64,000 nucleotides of DNA from the NCBI GenBank assembly GCA_034667225.1, contig JAXDKG010000040.1:186001-250000 (forward strand), given 5' to 3'. The notes beneath the pieces are model-generated. The model had not been told where the DNA came from and searched no databases. It saw only the letters and a list, made by a program, of their open reading frames with translations. Shown here in pieces: positions 7,343 through 24,804 of the stretch. How positions within the stretch are numbered: position 1 is the first letter of the stretch; each line of letters begins with the position of its first letter. This stretch comes from DATMER01 sp034667225 (GTDB lineage Bacteria; Acidobacteriota; Thermoanaerobaculia; Multivoradales; UBA5704). The translations under genes and the position numbers were made by a program.

Positions 7343-10300
7343 GTGAAAATCACCGACATCTTCATCCGCCGGCCCGTGCTGGCCATAGTCGTCAACCTGA
7401 TCATCCTGATCGGCGGCCTGCAATCCATCCGCTCGCTCAGCATCCGCCAGTACCCGCGCAGCGACGTCGCGGTGATCAACGTGACCACCGCCTACGTCGG
7501 AGCCAACGCCGACCTCGTGCGCGGCTTCATCACCACGCCGCTCGAGCGGGTGATCGCGAGCGCCGACGGCATCGACTTCGTGGAGTCCTCGAGCGCTCAG
7601 GGCGTGAGCACGATCACGGTCCACCTGAAGCTCAACTACGACACCAACGCCGCCCTCACCCAGATCCAGTCCAAGGTGGCGCAGGTGCGCAACACGCTGC
7701 CGCCGGAAGCGGAAGCGCCGATCATCAACCTCGCGACCGCGGACAGCGACTTCGCGGCCATGTACATCGGCTTCTCGTCGCCCGAGCTCGACGCGAACCA
7801 GGTCACCGACTACCTCACGCGCGTGGTGCAGCCCAAGATCACCGCGATCAGCGGCGTGCAGCGCGCCGACATCTTCCCCGAGCGCGCGTTCGCCATGCGG
7901 ATCTGGCTCAAGCCCGAGCAGATGGCCGCCCACGGCATCGCGCCCTCCGCGGTGCGCGACGTGCTGGCGTCGAACAACTACCTCTCCGCGCTGGGCAGCA
8001 CCAGGGGATCGATGGTGTCGGTCAACCTGACCGCCAACACCGACCTGCAGACGGTGGAGGAGTTCCGCCAGCTCGTAGTCAAGGAGGAGAACGGTGTGGT
8101 CGTCCGGCTCGGCCAGATCGCGGACGTGGTGCTCGGCGCCGAAAGCTACGACACGGACGTCCGCTTCAACGGCGAGAATGCCACCTTCATGGGCCTCTGG
8201 GTGCTGCCCACGGCCAACACCCTGGACGTGATGGACCGGGTGCTCGCGGCCATCCCCGAGATCGAGGCGCAGCTCCCGGCGGGGATGAAGGTCGGCGTCC
8301 CCTATGACTCGACGGTGTACATCCGGGATTCCATCCGCGAGGTCCTGAAGACGCTCTCCGAGACGCTGCTCATCGTCATCGTGGTCATCTTCCTCTTCCT
8401 GGGCTCGGTGCGCTCGGTGATCATCCCGGTCGTGGCCATCCCGATCTCGCTCATCGGCGCGATCTTCCTCATGCAGACTGCCGGCTTCACGATCAACCTC
8501 CTGACGCTCCTCGCCATCGTGCTCTCGGTCGGCCTGGTCGTGGACGATGCGATCGTCATGGTGGAGAACGTCGAGCGCCACCTGCATGAAGGCAAAACCC
8601 CGTTCCAGGCCGCGATCGACGCGGCGCGCGAATTGGTGGGTCCGATCATCGCCATGACGATCACGCTCGCGGCGGTCTACACGCCGGTGGCGATCCAGGG
8701 CGGCCTGACCGGCTCGCTCTTCCGCGAGTTCGCCTTCACGCTCGCCGGCGCGGTGCTGGTTTCCGGCGTGGTGGCGCTGACCTTGTCGCCGATGATGTCC
8801 TCGAAGCTGCTGCGCGAGGGCGACACCGAGCGCGGCTTCGCCGGCTTCGTGAACCGGCGGTTCGAGACCGTCCGCCGCGTCTACTCGCGCATCCTCGAAG
8901 GGACGCTGGCTTACCGGCCCGTGATCCTCACCCTGTGGGCGATCGTCCTGCTGCTGATCGTGCCGCTCTACATGTTCTCGCAGAAGGAGCTCGCGCCGGC
9001 CGAGGACCAGGGCATCATCTTCGGCATCGTCCAGGCCTCCGCGAACTCGACGATCGACCAGACGCGGCTCTTCACGGAAGAGATCCACCGGGTCTTCCAC
9101 TCGTTCCCGGAGACGGACAGCACCTTCCTGATCACGTTTCCGACGGGAGGCTTCGCGGGCATGGGGCTGAAGCCCTGGAGCGAGCGCGACAAGAGCAGCA
9201 TGGAGCTTCAAGGGCAGGCGTCGGCGGAGCTGTCGAAGATCGCCGGCGTGCGGATCATCCCGATCACGCCGCCCTCCCTCCCGGGCGGTGGAGGAGGGCT
9301 GCCGGTCGACTTCGTGATCGCCTCGACGGCCGAGCCCCAGCAGCTCATCGAGATCGGCAATCAATTCGTGCAGAAGGCGATGGCGAGCGGCAAGTTCATG
9401 TTCGCGGACGCCGACCTGAAGTTCGACCAGCCGCAGACGGAAGTGGTGTTCGATCACGACAAGCTGCGCTCCCAGGGAGTCGACCTGGCGCAGGCCGGCC
9501 GCGACCTCTCGGCGCTCCTGGGCGGCAACTACGTCAACCGCTTCAGCATCCAGGGCCGGAGCTACAAGGTCATCCCGCAGCTCAAGCGCAGCGAGCGCCT
9601 GACGGCGGATCAGCTGTCCGACATCTATGTCACGGGGCCGGAGGGGAGGCTGGTGCCGCTCTCGACCTTCGCGACGCTGCGGACCACGACCGAGCCGCGC
9701 GAGGTCAAGCGGTTCCAGCAGCTCAACGCGGTCCGCATCCAGGGTGTGCCGATGGTGCCGCTCGACCAGGCGCTGACCTTCCTGGAGGACGAGGCGAAGC
9801 GCAGCCTGCCCCAGGGCTACACGGTGGACTATGCCGGCGAGTCGCGGCAGCTCCGCACCGAGGGCGGGAAGTTCCTGGGCACGTTCCTGCTCTCCGCGAT
9901 TCTGATCTACCTGGTGCTCGCGGCGCAGTTCGAGAGCTTCCGCGATCCGTTCATCATCCTGGCCGGCTCGGTGCCGCTGGCGCTGGCCGGATCGCTGGTC
10001 TTCTCCTTCCTCGGCTTCACGACGCTCAACGTCTACAGCCAGGTGGGGCTGATCACCCTGATCGGCCTGGTGTCGAAGAACGGCATCCTCATCGTCCAGT
10101 TCGCCAACGAGATGCAGCAGACGGGGATGGACAAGATCCGCTCGGTCCTGGAGGCGTCCTCGACCCGTCTGCGCCCGATCCTGATGACGACCGCCGCGAC
10201 CGTGATGGGCCACATGCCGCTGATCTTCGCGAAGGGGCCGGGAGCCGGCGCGCGCAACAGCATCGGCATCATGCTGGTGAGCGGCATGATCATCGGCACG

Positions 10301-10405
10301 GTCTTCACGCTCTTCGTAGTGCCCTCGATCTACGTGCTCGTGGCGCGGACGCACCGGCCCGAGCAGGTGGAGGAGGTGGGGGAGGGCGAGGCCGTCCCGG
10401 CCTAG
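7343..10405 (+). CDS. RND multidrug efflux permease (HAE1 type)
   Basis: 1020 residues, the usual AcrB/MexB length. The GTG start follows the adaptor stop without a gap. The N-terminus ITDIFIRRPVLAIVVN is the classic HAE1 opening. There are two sets of transmembrane segments with large periplasmic loops. The TM4 proton-relay pair Asp401-Asp402 is seen in GLVVDDAIVMVENVERHL, and TM10-11 (GLVSKNGILIVQFANE) is conserved. It exports substrates from the inner membrane or periplasm using the proton gradient. No regulator gene adjoins the operon. Confidence 0.95.
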   Translation: MKITDIFIRRPVLAIVVNLIILIGGLQSIRSLSIRQYPRSDVAVINVTTAYVGANADLVRGFITTPLERVIASADGIDFVESSSAQGVSTITVHLKLNYDTNAALTQIQSKVAQVRNTLPPEAEAPIINLATADSDFAAMYIGFSSPELDANQVTDYLTRVVQPKITAISGVQRADIFPERAFAMRIWLKPEQMAAHGIAPSAVRDVLASNNYLSALGSTRGSMVSVNLTANTDLQTVEEFRQLVVKEENGVVVRLGQIADVVLGAESYDTDVRFNGENATFMGLWVLPTANTLDVMDRVLAAIPEIEAQLPAGMKVGVPYDSTVYIRDSIREVLKTLSETLLIVIVVIFLFLGSVRSVIIPVVAIPISLIGAIFLMQTAGFTINLLTLLAIVLSVGLVVDDAIVMVENVERHLHEGKTPFQAAIDAARELVGPIIAMTITLAAVYTPVAIQGGLTGSLFREFAFTLAGAVLVSGVVALTLSPMMSSKLLREGDTERGFAGFVNRRFETVRRVYSRILEGTLAYRPVILTLWAIVLLLIVPLYMFSQKELAPAEDQGIIFGIVQASANSTIDQTRLFTEEIHRVFHSFPETDSTFLITFPTGGFAGMGLKPWSERDKSSMELQGQASAELSKIAGVRIIPITPPSLPGGGGGLPVDFVIASTAEPQQLIEIGNQFVQKAMASGKFMFADADLKFDQPQTEVVFDHDKLRSQGVDLAQAGRDLSALLGGNYVNRFSIQGRSYKVIPQLKRSERLTADQLSDIYVTGPEGRLVPLSTFATLRTTTEPREVKRFQQLNAVRIQGVPMVPLDQALTFLEDEAKRSLPQGYTVDYAGESRQLRTEGGKFLGTFLLSAILIYLVLAAQFESFRDPFIILAGSVPLALAGSLVFSFLGFTTLNVYSQVGLITLIGLVSKNGILIVQFANEMQQTGMDKIRSVLEASSTRLRPILMTTAATVMGHMPLIFAKGPGAGARNSIGIMLVSGMIIGTVFTLFVVPSIYVLVARTHRPEQVEEVGEGEAVPA

Positions 10406-10413
10406 CCCTCCCG

Positions 10414-10518
10414 CCTTTTCCTTAACCACACCCACCGCAGTAAACCGGATCGGCGTCAGGGGGTCTTTCTCAGTGTAGATCCCCTGTGGTCGATCCATTG
10501 TCCGGGTTAAGGAAAAGG
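10414..10518. promoter_or_regulatory. 14-bp perfect inverted repeat whose right arm covers the next ribosome site
   Basis: CCTTTTCCTTAACC (10414-10427) and its exact reverse complement (10505-10518) flank a 77-base spacer between the efflux permease and the repeat protein. The right arm contains most of the AAGGAG ribosome site for the ATG at 10528, so an mRNA running through both arms could mask it. A protein-binding pair or terminator relic are alternatives. Confidence 0.5.
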
Positions 10519-10527
10519 AGTCTCTCG

Positions 10528-13500
10528 ATGCGAAAGCTCACGGTTCACGTGCTGGCCCTGGCACTCAGTATCTTCGTGTGGAGCGCCGCCGCGCAGGCCG
10601 CTCCGCTCTCTGGCGATACTCCAAAGCTGTCAGAGTTCCGCCTCTACTTCCTGCATCTGGCCAATCTCGATGCCGCCGCGGACAAGGCGGACGCCGAGGG
10701 CACCCCCGGCGACACCGCCGCCTGGAGGCGCTTCGAGCAGGAGAATGCCGGTCTCACCGAGACCGATGCGGCGCTCCTCAAGGACGTCGCCTTCCGCTGC
10801 AACCGGACCCTCGAAGGGGAACTCGAAGGATTGGCGCCCATGGAGATCGTCCGCCAGGCGGTCGATGAGCTCCGGACGGTCCTCGGCCCCTCGGCCTTCG
10901 AAGCCGTGTCCCGGCGGATCCAGACCTTCCTCCGCCCGGCGATCACGAACGTTCCGGCCGCGGTCCAGGAAGGGGACGGAGAGGAGGACCTGCCCGTGGA
11001 TGTCGAGGCGCTGGCGGGGCCGTCGTTCTCCGTCTACAGCCTGATCTCCAAGCTGCAGGATGGCAGCTTCATGGCCCAGTGCGGCACGTACCCGAACGAT
11101 AACGAAACGCTCAACCAGTATGCCGGCGGCGTGACCATGGTCTGCGAGGTGCGCGGAGGCGAGCTGACGGCACCCGTCCAGGTCCCCTGTGGCTCGTCTC
11201 CCAGCTCCACCACGTGCTCCCAGACCTACCCGGCGGCCCCCGCGAACCGCACGCGGATCCTCTCGGCGACCCATGGCGTGCGGATGAAGCTCGTCAGCAA
11301 CGTGTGCCAGATCCCGTTCCCCGTCTACTACGATCCGCTGGCCTTCTGCCGGATCGACAGTTTGCCCCCCCATTTTTTCGAGGACGGCGACGTTTTTCCT
11401 CGCGAGAACGGCACTGCCACGTGCTATGACCCCGAAGTCGTCCCCAACGTCTGCAGGATCGCGACGACGGGCACCGCGCAGATCTCCTGGATCTACATCT
11501 CCCCCAAAGAGTCCACGGTCGAGGCCGGCGGCACGGTGAAGTTCAGCACCTTCCTCGACGCGACCTGGTCGACGGACGGGCCCGGCACGATCACCAGAAC
11601 CGGGACCTACACCGCGCTCTACACCGCGCCCGCCACGGTCACCAGCGAGCAGACGGTCACGATCAAGGGCTGCGACGCCGCCGCGCCGGGCGACTGCGAC
11701 ACCGCCACGGTGACGCTGAAGCCGTCGCTCCAGGTGCAGGTGACCGCGAAAGACTTCGAGGTGCTGCCGGACGGCGCGACCACGCTGGCGGCCACGGTCA
11801 CTCCAGCCGCGCAGGGGCAGGAGCTCGAGTGGACGAGAAGCCCCGCGGTCGGCACCCTCACCGCTTCCGGCAACACCGCCACCTACAAGGCCCCGGCGAA
11901 CGACACGCTTCCTGGCGCGTACGAGATCACGGTCAAGGCCTGTCTGAAGCCCGCCGGGACTGTCTGCGGCACGGCGAAGGTGCTGGTGCCGAAGATCCAG
12001 ATGTTCTTCAACCTGGCGGTGAACAAGGACACGCTGGCCCTGGACGAGAGGATTCAGCTCATCGCCGTCGTCCATGGCCCGATCGTGCCGAGGACCCTCA
12101 CCTGGCAGGCCCTCACGGCGAGCAGCGAGCCGCAGCCGGCGGGCGAGCTCATCGAGCTGAGCCCCGCCGACAACTATGCCCGGATCTACCAAGCGCCCTC
12201 GACCCCGATGTCTACCGACGAAGAAGCCATCATCATCGTCAAGGCCTGCATCGAGAACACGGAGCACTGCGCCACACAACGTTTCGCCGTGCCGCGACGG
12301 CTCGAGCTCGATGCCATCACTTCCGACACGGGAAGGTGGCAGTCGGGAACGAAGACGTTCTTCACGATCACGGGTAAAGGATTCGTCAACCCGGCCCCGA
12401 TCGTTGCCCTGCTCCCTCTGACGCCCACGGTGACCCTCGTATCGCCCACCAGTATCCGCGGCTGGGTCATCCTTCCAGCGTCGGCCGTGCCGGGCAACAT
12501 CGAACCTGTAGTGGCGAAGGTCCATCCCAACGACTACCCGGAGCTGACCTCCCTGCCGCTGATTCCCGTCGAGCCTGCGGCCCTTGCCGTCACTCCGCCG
12601 ACTGCCACGTCCCAGGCGGGGCAGTCGCTCCAGTTCACCGCCACCTGCACGACGTCGTCGAATCAGCCCTGCACCAGCGGGGAGATCCCAGGGTGGACCG
12701 CCCTCCCCGTGGGCACGGTGAGCCCGGCGGCCGGGCCGAGCACGACCTACACGGCGCCCGCCACCGTGTCCAACAGCACCGCGGCCGCGGTCACGGCCTG
12801 CTGGAACACCGGCGCCGGCGGCTGTGCCGCCGCCCAGCTGACCGTGCTGCCGCCGGCAGGCCCCGTGGTCACCGTGAGCCCGAAGACGGCCAGCCTCCAG
12901 CCCGGCCAGACGCAGCAGTTCACGGCGCTGGTGACCAACCACACGAACACCGCGGTCACCTGGTCGATCCTGCCGGCGACCGGCACCATCACCCAGAGCG
13001 GCCTGTACACGGCGCCGGCCACCTTCGGCGGCACGGCGGCCATCACCGTCACCGCCACCAGCCAGGCGGATACCAGCCGCAAGGACACCGCCACGGTCAC
13101 GCTCGTCCCCTCGCCGTTCACGCTCGCCAGCACCGCGAGCCCGGCGACGGTGAACTTCGGCACGACCGTCGCCTGGACGGCTACCGCGAGCGGCGGCACT
13201 CCGCCCTACCAGTACGCGCTCTTCCGCAAGAAGGCCGGGACTACGAGCTGGATCCCCGCCCTCGATGCCCCGGTCTGGCAGACGGGCAGCTCCCTGAGCT
13301 GGGCCACGGCCGTCGCGGACGCCGGCACCTGGGAGATCCGGATCGGCGCCCGCGATGCCAATACGCCTGTGAACGCGCCCGTCCTCTACGCCCCGGGCAA
13401 CGTCCAGGTCGTGGCGCCCCCCACCCTCACGGTCACCCCGAGCCCGGAGTCGAGGCCCCACAACGATGCCAGACTCATCACCTGGACCGCCACCGCCAGC

Positions 13501-16500
13501 GGCGGCGTCCCGGGGACCTACCAGTACGCCTTCTTCCGCCGCCGCACCGGCGCCACGGACTGGATCCCCAGCGTGAGCTCCCCGAACTGGCAGACGAGCA
13601 ACTCTTTCTCCTGGGACCCCACCGCCGCGGACGTGGGCACCTGGGACACCTACGTCTGGCTCAAGGACAGCGCCACGCCGGCCAACATGTACACCTATGG
13701 CTACGCCGCCGGCTACAACTCGGGCCCGGTCACCATCACCGCGCCCCTCTGCCTCAGTGCCACCCCCAGCCCGGCGTCCGTGAATTCGGGCACGGCCATC
13801 AACTGGACCGCCACCCCTTGCGGCGGCTACCCGCCGACCACCCAGTTCGCGCTGTTCCGCCGGCGCGTCGGAGCGACGGCCTGGATCCCTGACGTCACGG
13901 CCCCGGTCTGGCAGTCGAGCAACGTCCTCACCTGGACTCCGAACACCACCGACACGGGCGCCTGGGAGATCAGCCTCTGGGTACGGGACGACGACACGCC
14001 GCCCAGCCCCGGCTACGGCGCCACCTACAACCCGGGCAACGTCCTGGTCGAGACGCCCCCCAGCGTCACCGGCACCTCCAGCCCGGCCGCGGTCTACCAC
14101 GGAAACGCCGTCACCTGGACCGCCACCGGCAGCGGCGGCACCAGCGCGGGCCGGCAGTACGCGCTCTTCCGCTTGAAGTCGGGGACCTCCGACTGGATCC
14201 CGTCCCCGTCGGCCCCGGCGTGGCAGACGGGCAACGTCCTGAGCTGGACCCCGTCCTCCGCGGACGTGGGCAGTTGGACGATCGTCGTCTGGTACCGGGA
14301 CGCCAACACGCCGGCCAGCGCCAACGGCGGCTACGGCTACGCCGCCTACTACGTCCCGGGAATCGTCCAGGTCTACGCGCATCCGACCGTCACCGGCACC
14401 GGCAGCCCGGGCTCCGTGACCTACGGCACGGCCATCACCTGGACCGCCACGGGCAGCGGCGGCACCGGGTCGGCGAAGCAGTACGCCTTCTTCCGGAAGA
14501 AGGTGGGGACCTCCGCCTGGATCCCGGCCATCACCTCCCCGGCCTGGCAGCCGGGCAACGTCATGAGCTGGACCCCCGGCGCGGGCGACGTGGGTACCTG
14601 GGAGACCTCCATCTGGATGAAGGACGCCGACACGCCGCCGACGATGAACGGCTACGGCTACGCCGCCTACTACACCCCGGGCCTGGTGGAGGTCATCGAC
14701 ATCCTCACGCTCACGTCCACCCCCAGTCCGGCCCTGGCGGACTACGGCACGGCCATCAACTGGACCGCCACCGCGAACGGCGGCACCGGGGTGGGCCGGC
14801 AGTACGCGCTCTTCCGCAAGAGGACCGGCACCACCACCTGGATCCCGTCTCAGAGCACCCCGGCCTGGCAGCCGGGCAACGTCATGAGCTGGACCCCCGG
14901 CTCGGCCGACGGCGGCACCTGGGACATCCTGCTCTGGGTCAAGGACAGCGGCACCACGAGCGCCTATGGCGCCAGCTACAACCCCGGCTCGGTGCAGGTG
15001 GTGGCGCCCCTCTCCATCACCGGCACTTCCAGCCCGGCCGCGGTCTACCACGGAAACGCCGTCACCTGGACCGCCACCGGCAGCGGCGGCACCGGGGCGG
15101 GCCGGCAGTACGCGCTCTTCCGCTTGAAGTCGGGGACCTCCAACTGGATCCCTTCCCCGTCGGCCCCGGCGTGGCAGTCGGGCAACTTCCTGAGCTGGAC
15201 CCCGTCCTCCGCGGACGTGGGCAGTTGGACGGTCGTCGTCTGGTTCCGGGACGCCAACACGCCGGCAAGCGCCAACGGCGGCTACGGCTTCGCCACCTAC
15301 TACAACCCGGGCCCCGTCCAGGTCTACGCGCATCCATCCGTCACCGGCACCGGCAGCCCTGGCTCCGTGAATTACGGCACGACCATCACCTGGACCGCCA
15401 CGGGCAGCGGCGGCACCGGGTCGGCGAAGCAGTACGCCTTCTTCCGGAAGAAGGTGGGGACCTCCACCTGGATCCCGGCCATCACCTCCCCGGCCTGGCA
15501 GCCGGGCAACGTGATGAGCTGGACCCCCGGCGCGGGCGACGTGGGTACCTGGGAGACCTCCATCTGGATGAAGGACGCCGACACGCCGCCGACGATGAAC
15601 GGCTACGGCCATGCCGCCTACTACACCCCGGGCCTAGTCGAAGTCGTGGGGCCTCTCACCCTGAGCTGCTCGGGGAGCCCGGTCTCGTCCACCTACGGCA
15701 ACGCCATCACCTGGACCGCCAACGCCAGCGGCGGACATACGCCGACCATCCAGTACGCGTTCTTCCGCCGGCGCTCCGGCACAGGCGACTCGGGTTGGAT
15801 TCCCGCCGTGACGTCCCCGGCCTGGCAGGCGGGCAACACCATGACCTGGACCCCGACCTCTTCGGACGTCGGCTCCTGGGATATCTACACCTGGGTCCGG
15901 GACGGCAACACGCCGGCCAACATGAACATCTACGGCTACGCGGCCGGCTGCAACTCCGGCTCATTCCAGGTCACGGCGCCGCTCGGCCTCTCGGGCACCG
16001 GCAGCCCGTCGTCGTCGGACTACGGCAACACCATCACCTGGACCGCCTACGCGAGCGGCGGCTACCCGCCGACCACCCGGTACGCGCTGTTCCGCCGGCC
16101 CTCTGGCAGCGGCACCGCGGGCTGGATTCCCTCTGTCAATTCCCCAGCGTGGCAAACGAGCAACGTCATGAGCTGGACCCCGACCTCGTCCGACGCCGGC
16201 AGCTGGGACATCTACATCTGGGTCAAGGACGGCAACACGCCGGCCAACATGAACGTCTACGGCTACGCCGCCGGCTACAACGCGGGCTCGGTCGAGGTCA
16301 CGGCTCCCGTGTACCAGTCGCACGCTCCCATAGGATATGTCGATGGGTACGACCGGCAGCACGTCTGGGGTTGGGCCTGCGACCCGGACTATCCGGTCGA
16401 GAGCAACCGCGTGGACTTCTGGAGCACGGCCTGGCAGTTTCTGGGCAGCGCGGATGCGTACTCCTGGTCGAGCTCGCCGATCAACAGCGCCTGCGGCGGG

Positions 16501-16662
16501 GGATCGGCCCACTACTTCGACTTCTACCACAACGGGTCGATCCCCCCGGGCACGCACTTCTGGGTGTGGTCCATCGACCTGCCCTATGCGACCGAGGGCA
16601 ACGTCAACGTACCGATCGGCGGCAACGGCGCCATCGGTGGCAACGAGTTCGTCATGCCCTGA
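10528..16662 (+). CDS. Giant secreted protein with Ig-like domains and ten ~106-aa repeats
   Basis: 2044 residues. The start is ATG 10528, with AAGGAG upstream and a clear signal peptide (LALALSIFVWSAAAQA). The first ~200 mature residues are a helical unknown domain. Then come several Ig-like/Big-type domains (pattern ATVTLKPS, TGTYTALYTAPATVT). Ten tandem repeats of about 106 residues follow (nt 13111-16305), each with WTATASGG, YALFRRR, WIP, PAWQ, WTP, DVGSWDIYxWVKD and a closing VxVxAP. A distinct ~110-residue C-terminal domain begins near GYVDGYDRQHVWGWACDP. There is no anchor or sorting motif that I recognise. Probably an extracellular or surface adhesin-like protein. I do not know a named family for the repeat. 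Confidence 0.85.
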   Translation: MRKLTVHVLALALSIFVWSAAAQAAPLSGDTPKLSEFRLYFLHLANLDAAADKADAEGTPGDTAAWRRFEQENAGLTETDAALLKDVAFRCNRTLEGELEGLAPMEIVRQAVDELRTVLGPSAFEAVSRRIQTFLRPAITNVPAAVQEGDGEEDLPVDVEALAGPSFSVYSLISKLQDGSFMAQCGTYPNDNETLNQYAGGVTMVCEVRGGELTAPVQVPCGSSPSSTTCSQTYPAAPANRTRILSATHGVRMKLVSNVCQIPFPVYYDPLAFCRIDSLPPHFFEDGDVFPRENGTATCYDPEVVPNVCRIATTGTAQISWIYISPKESTVEAGGTVKFSTFLDATWSTDGPGTITRTGTYTALYTAPATVTSEQTVTIKGCDAAAPGDCDTATVTLKPSLQVQVTAKDFEVLPDGATTLAATVTPAAQGQELEWTRSPAVGTLTASGNTATYKAPANDTLPGAYEITVKACLKPAGTVCGTAKVLVPKIQMFFNLAVNKDTLALDERIQLIAVVHGPIVPRTLTWQALTASSEPQPAGELIELSPADNYARIYQAPSTPMSTDEEAIIIVKACIENTEHCATQRFAVPRRLELDAITSDTGRWQSGTKTFFTITGKGFVNPAPIVALLPLTPTVTLVSPTSIRGWVILPASAVPGNIEPVVAKVHPNDYPELTSLPLIPVEPAALAVTPPTATSQAGQSLQFTATCTTSSNQPCTSGEIPGWTALPVGTVSPAAGPSTTYTAPATVSNSTAAAVTACWNTGAGGCAAAQLTVLPPAGPVVTVSPKTASLQPGQTQQFTALVTNHTNTAVTWSILPATGTITQSGLYTAPATFGGTAAITVTATSQADTSRKDTATVTLVPSPFTLASTASPATVNFGTTVAWTATASGGTPPYQYALFRKKAGTTSWIPALDAPVWQTGSSLSWATAVADAGTWEIRIGARDANTPVNAPVLYAPGNVQVVAPPTLTVTPSPESRPHNDARLITWTATASGGVPGTYQYAFFRRRTGATDWIPSVSSPNWQTSNSFSWDPTAADVGTWDTYVWLKDSATPANMYTYGYAAGYNSGPVTITAPLCLSATPSPASVNSGTAINWTATPCGGYPPTTQFALFRRRVGATAWIPDVTAPVWQSSNVLTWTPNTTDTGAWEISLWVRDDDTPPSPGYGATYNPGNVLVETPPSVTGTSSPAAVYHGNAVTWTATGSGGTSAGRQYALFRLKSGTSDWIPSPSAPAWQTGNVLSWTPSSADVGSWTIVVWYRDANTPASANGGYGYAAYYVPGIVQVYAHPTVTGTGSPGSVTYGTAITWTATGSGGTGSAKQYAFFRKKVGTSAWIPAITSPAWQPGNVMSWTPGAGDVGTWETSIWMKDADTPPTMNGYGYAAYYTPGLVEVIDILTLTSTPSPALADYGTAINWTATANGGTGVGRQYALFRKRTGTTTWIPSQSTPAWQPGNVMSWTPGSADGGTWDILLWVKDSGTTSAYGASYNPGSVQVVAPLSITGTSSPAAVYHGNAVTWTATGSGGTGAGRQYALFRLKSGTSNWIPSPSAPAWQSGNFLSWTPSSADVGSWTVVVWFRDANTPASANGGYGFATYYNPGPVQVYAHPSVTGTGSPGSVNYGTTITWTATGSGGTGSAKQYAFFRKKVGTSTWIPAITSPAWQPGNVMSWTPGAGDVGTWETSIWMKDADTPPTMNGYGHAAYYTPGLVEVVGPLTLSCSGSPVSSTYGNAITWTANASGGHTPTIQYAFFRRRSGTGDSGWIPAVTSPAWQAGNTMTWTPTSSDVGSWDIYTWVRDGNTPANMNIYGYAAGCNSGSFQVTAPLGLSGTGSPSSSDYGNTITWTAYASGGYPPTTRYALFRRPSGSGTAGWIPSVNSPAWQTSNVMSWTPTSSDAGSWDIYIWVKDGNTPANMNVYGYAAGYNAGSVEVTAPVYQSHAPIGYVDGYDRQHVWGWACDPDYPVESNRVDFWSTAWQFLGSADAYSWSSSPINSACGGGSAHYFDFYHNGSIPPGTHFWVWSIDLPYATEGNVNVPIGGNGAIGGNEFVMP
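14062..14690 (+). repeat. Two-repeat block, first copy (repeats 4-5)
   Basis: Nearly identical at the DNA level to 15013-15641, offset by 951 bp (three repeat units). Only scattered mismatches are seen, whereas the intervening repeat 6 and the following repeat 9 differ strongly. This indicates recent internal duplication or gene conversion. Confidence 0.85.
15013..15641 (+). repeat. Two-repeat block, second copy (repeats 7-8)
   Basis: Counterpart of 14062-14690. The similarity decays just where the closing strand of repeat 8 differs (LVEVVGP against LVEVIDI). Confidence 0.85.
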
Positions 16663-16680
16663 GGGTGTAGTCTCCTGGAC

Positions 16681-16752
16681 GAGGGGATTCGGAGCATCCG
16701 CAGACGCCGGAGCTATTTCAACGCGTCCGGATGCTCCGAAGTCCTGCCCCTC
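16681..16752. terminator. Long stem-loop after the repeat-protein gene
   Basis: TTCGGAGCATCCG (16688-16700) pairs perfectly with CGGATGCTCCGAA (16728-16740). Outer GAGGGG (16681-16686) pairs with CCCCTC (16747-16752). It lies 18 bases after the stop codon at 16662. There is no T-tract, so it may be a transcript-end stabiliser or a Rho-associated structure rather than an intrinsic terminator. Confidence 0.55.
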
Positions 16753-16796
16753 TGTGCCGCTCGCGGGGTTGTTAATAAGTTAAGATAGGGTCAGAA

Positions 16797-24673
<7,877 letters not shown>

Positions 24674-24786
24674 AACGGCCCCTCGGTAGCGGGTCAGGCT
24701 CTGGTCTTGATAGAGTTGGAAGAAAGAACCCCTGTGTCGGTTCCAGACGACCTGACTTGTATAGCTGTCATGGCTCTTGACCAGGA

Positions 24787-24802
24787 TTAACCCATAGGTT
24801 AA
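24787..24802. promoter_or_regulatory. Palindromic operator candidate for the toxin-antitoxin pair
   Basis: TTAACC-CATA-GGTTAA is a perfect 6-bp inverted repeat ending two bases before the toxin ATG (24805). It takes the place where a ribosome site would normally be. Type II antitoxins with HTH domains usually bind such sites to autoregulate, so I infer this as the HigA-like operator. Confidence 0.5.
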
Positions 24803-24804
24803 AA

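Larger units (their letters stand above)
13111..16305 (+). repeat. Ten tandem ~319-bp coding repeats
   Basis: Repeats begin at about 13111, 13423, 13744, 14062, 14382, 14701, 15010, 15335, 15652 and 15979. Conserved columns include two Trp in WIPxxxxPxWQ and the WxPxxxDxGxW motif. Small length differences fall in the loop before the closing GYAAxYNxG. Confidence 0.9.

Noticed and set aside
5945..10498. Minus-strand frame of 1517 codons opposite the RND operon
   Set aside because: It is antisense to two genes with full family motifs, is His/Arg/Asp-rich low-complexity in translation, and has no domain. Typical shadow frame in GC-rich DNA.
10630..15612. Minus-strand frame of 1660 codons opposite the giant repeat protein
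   Set aside because: It merely mirrors the repeats of the plus-strand gene (GGPG/RRR-rich) and lacks a start signal or domain.
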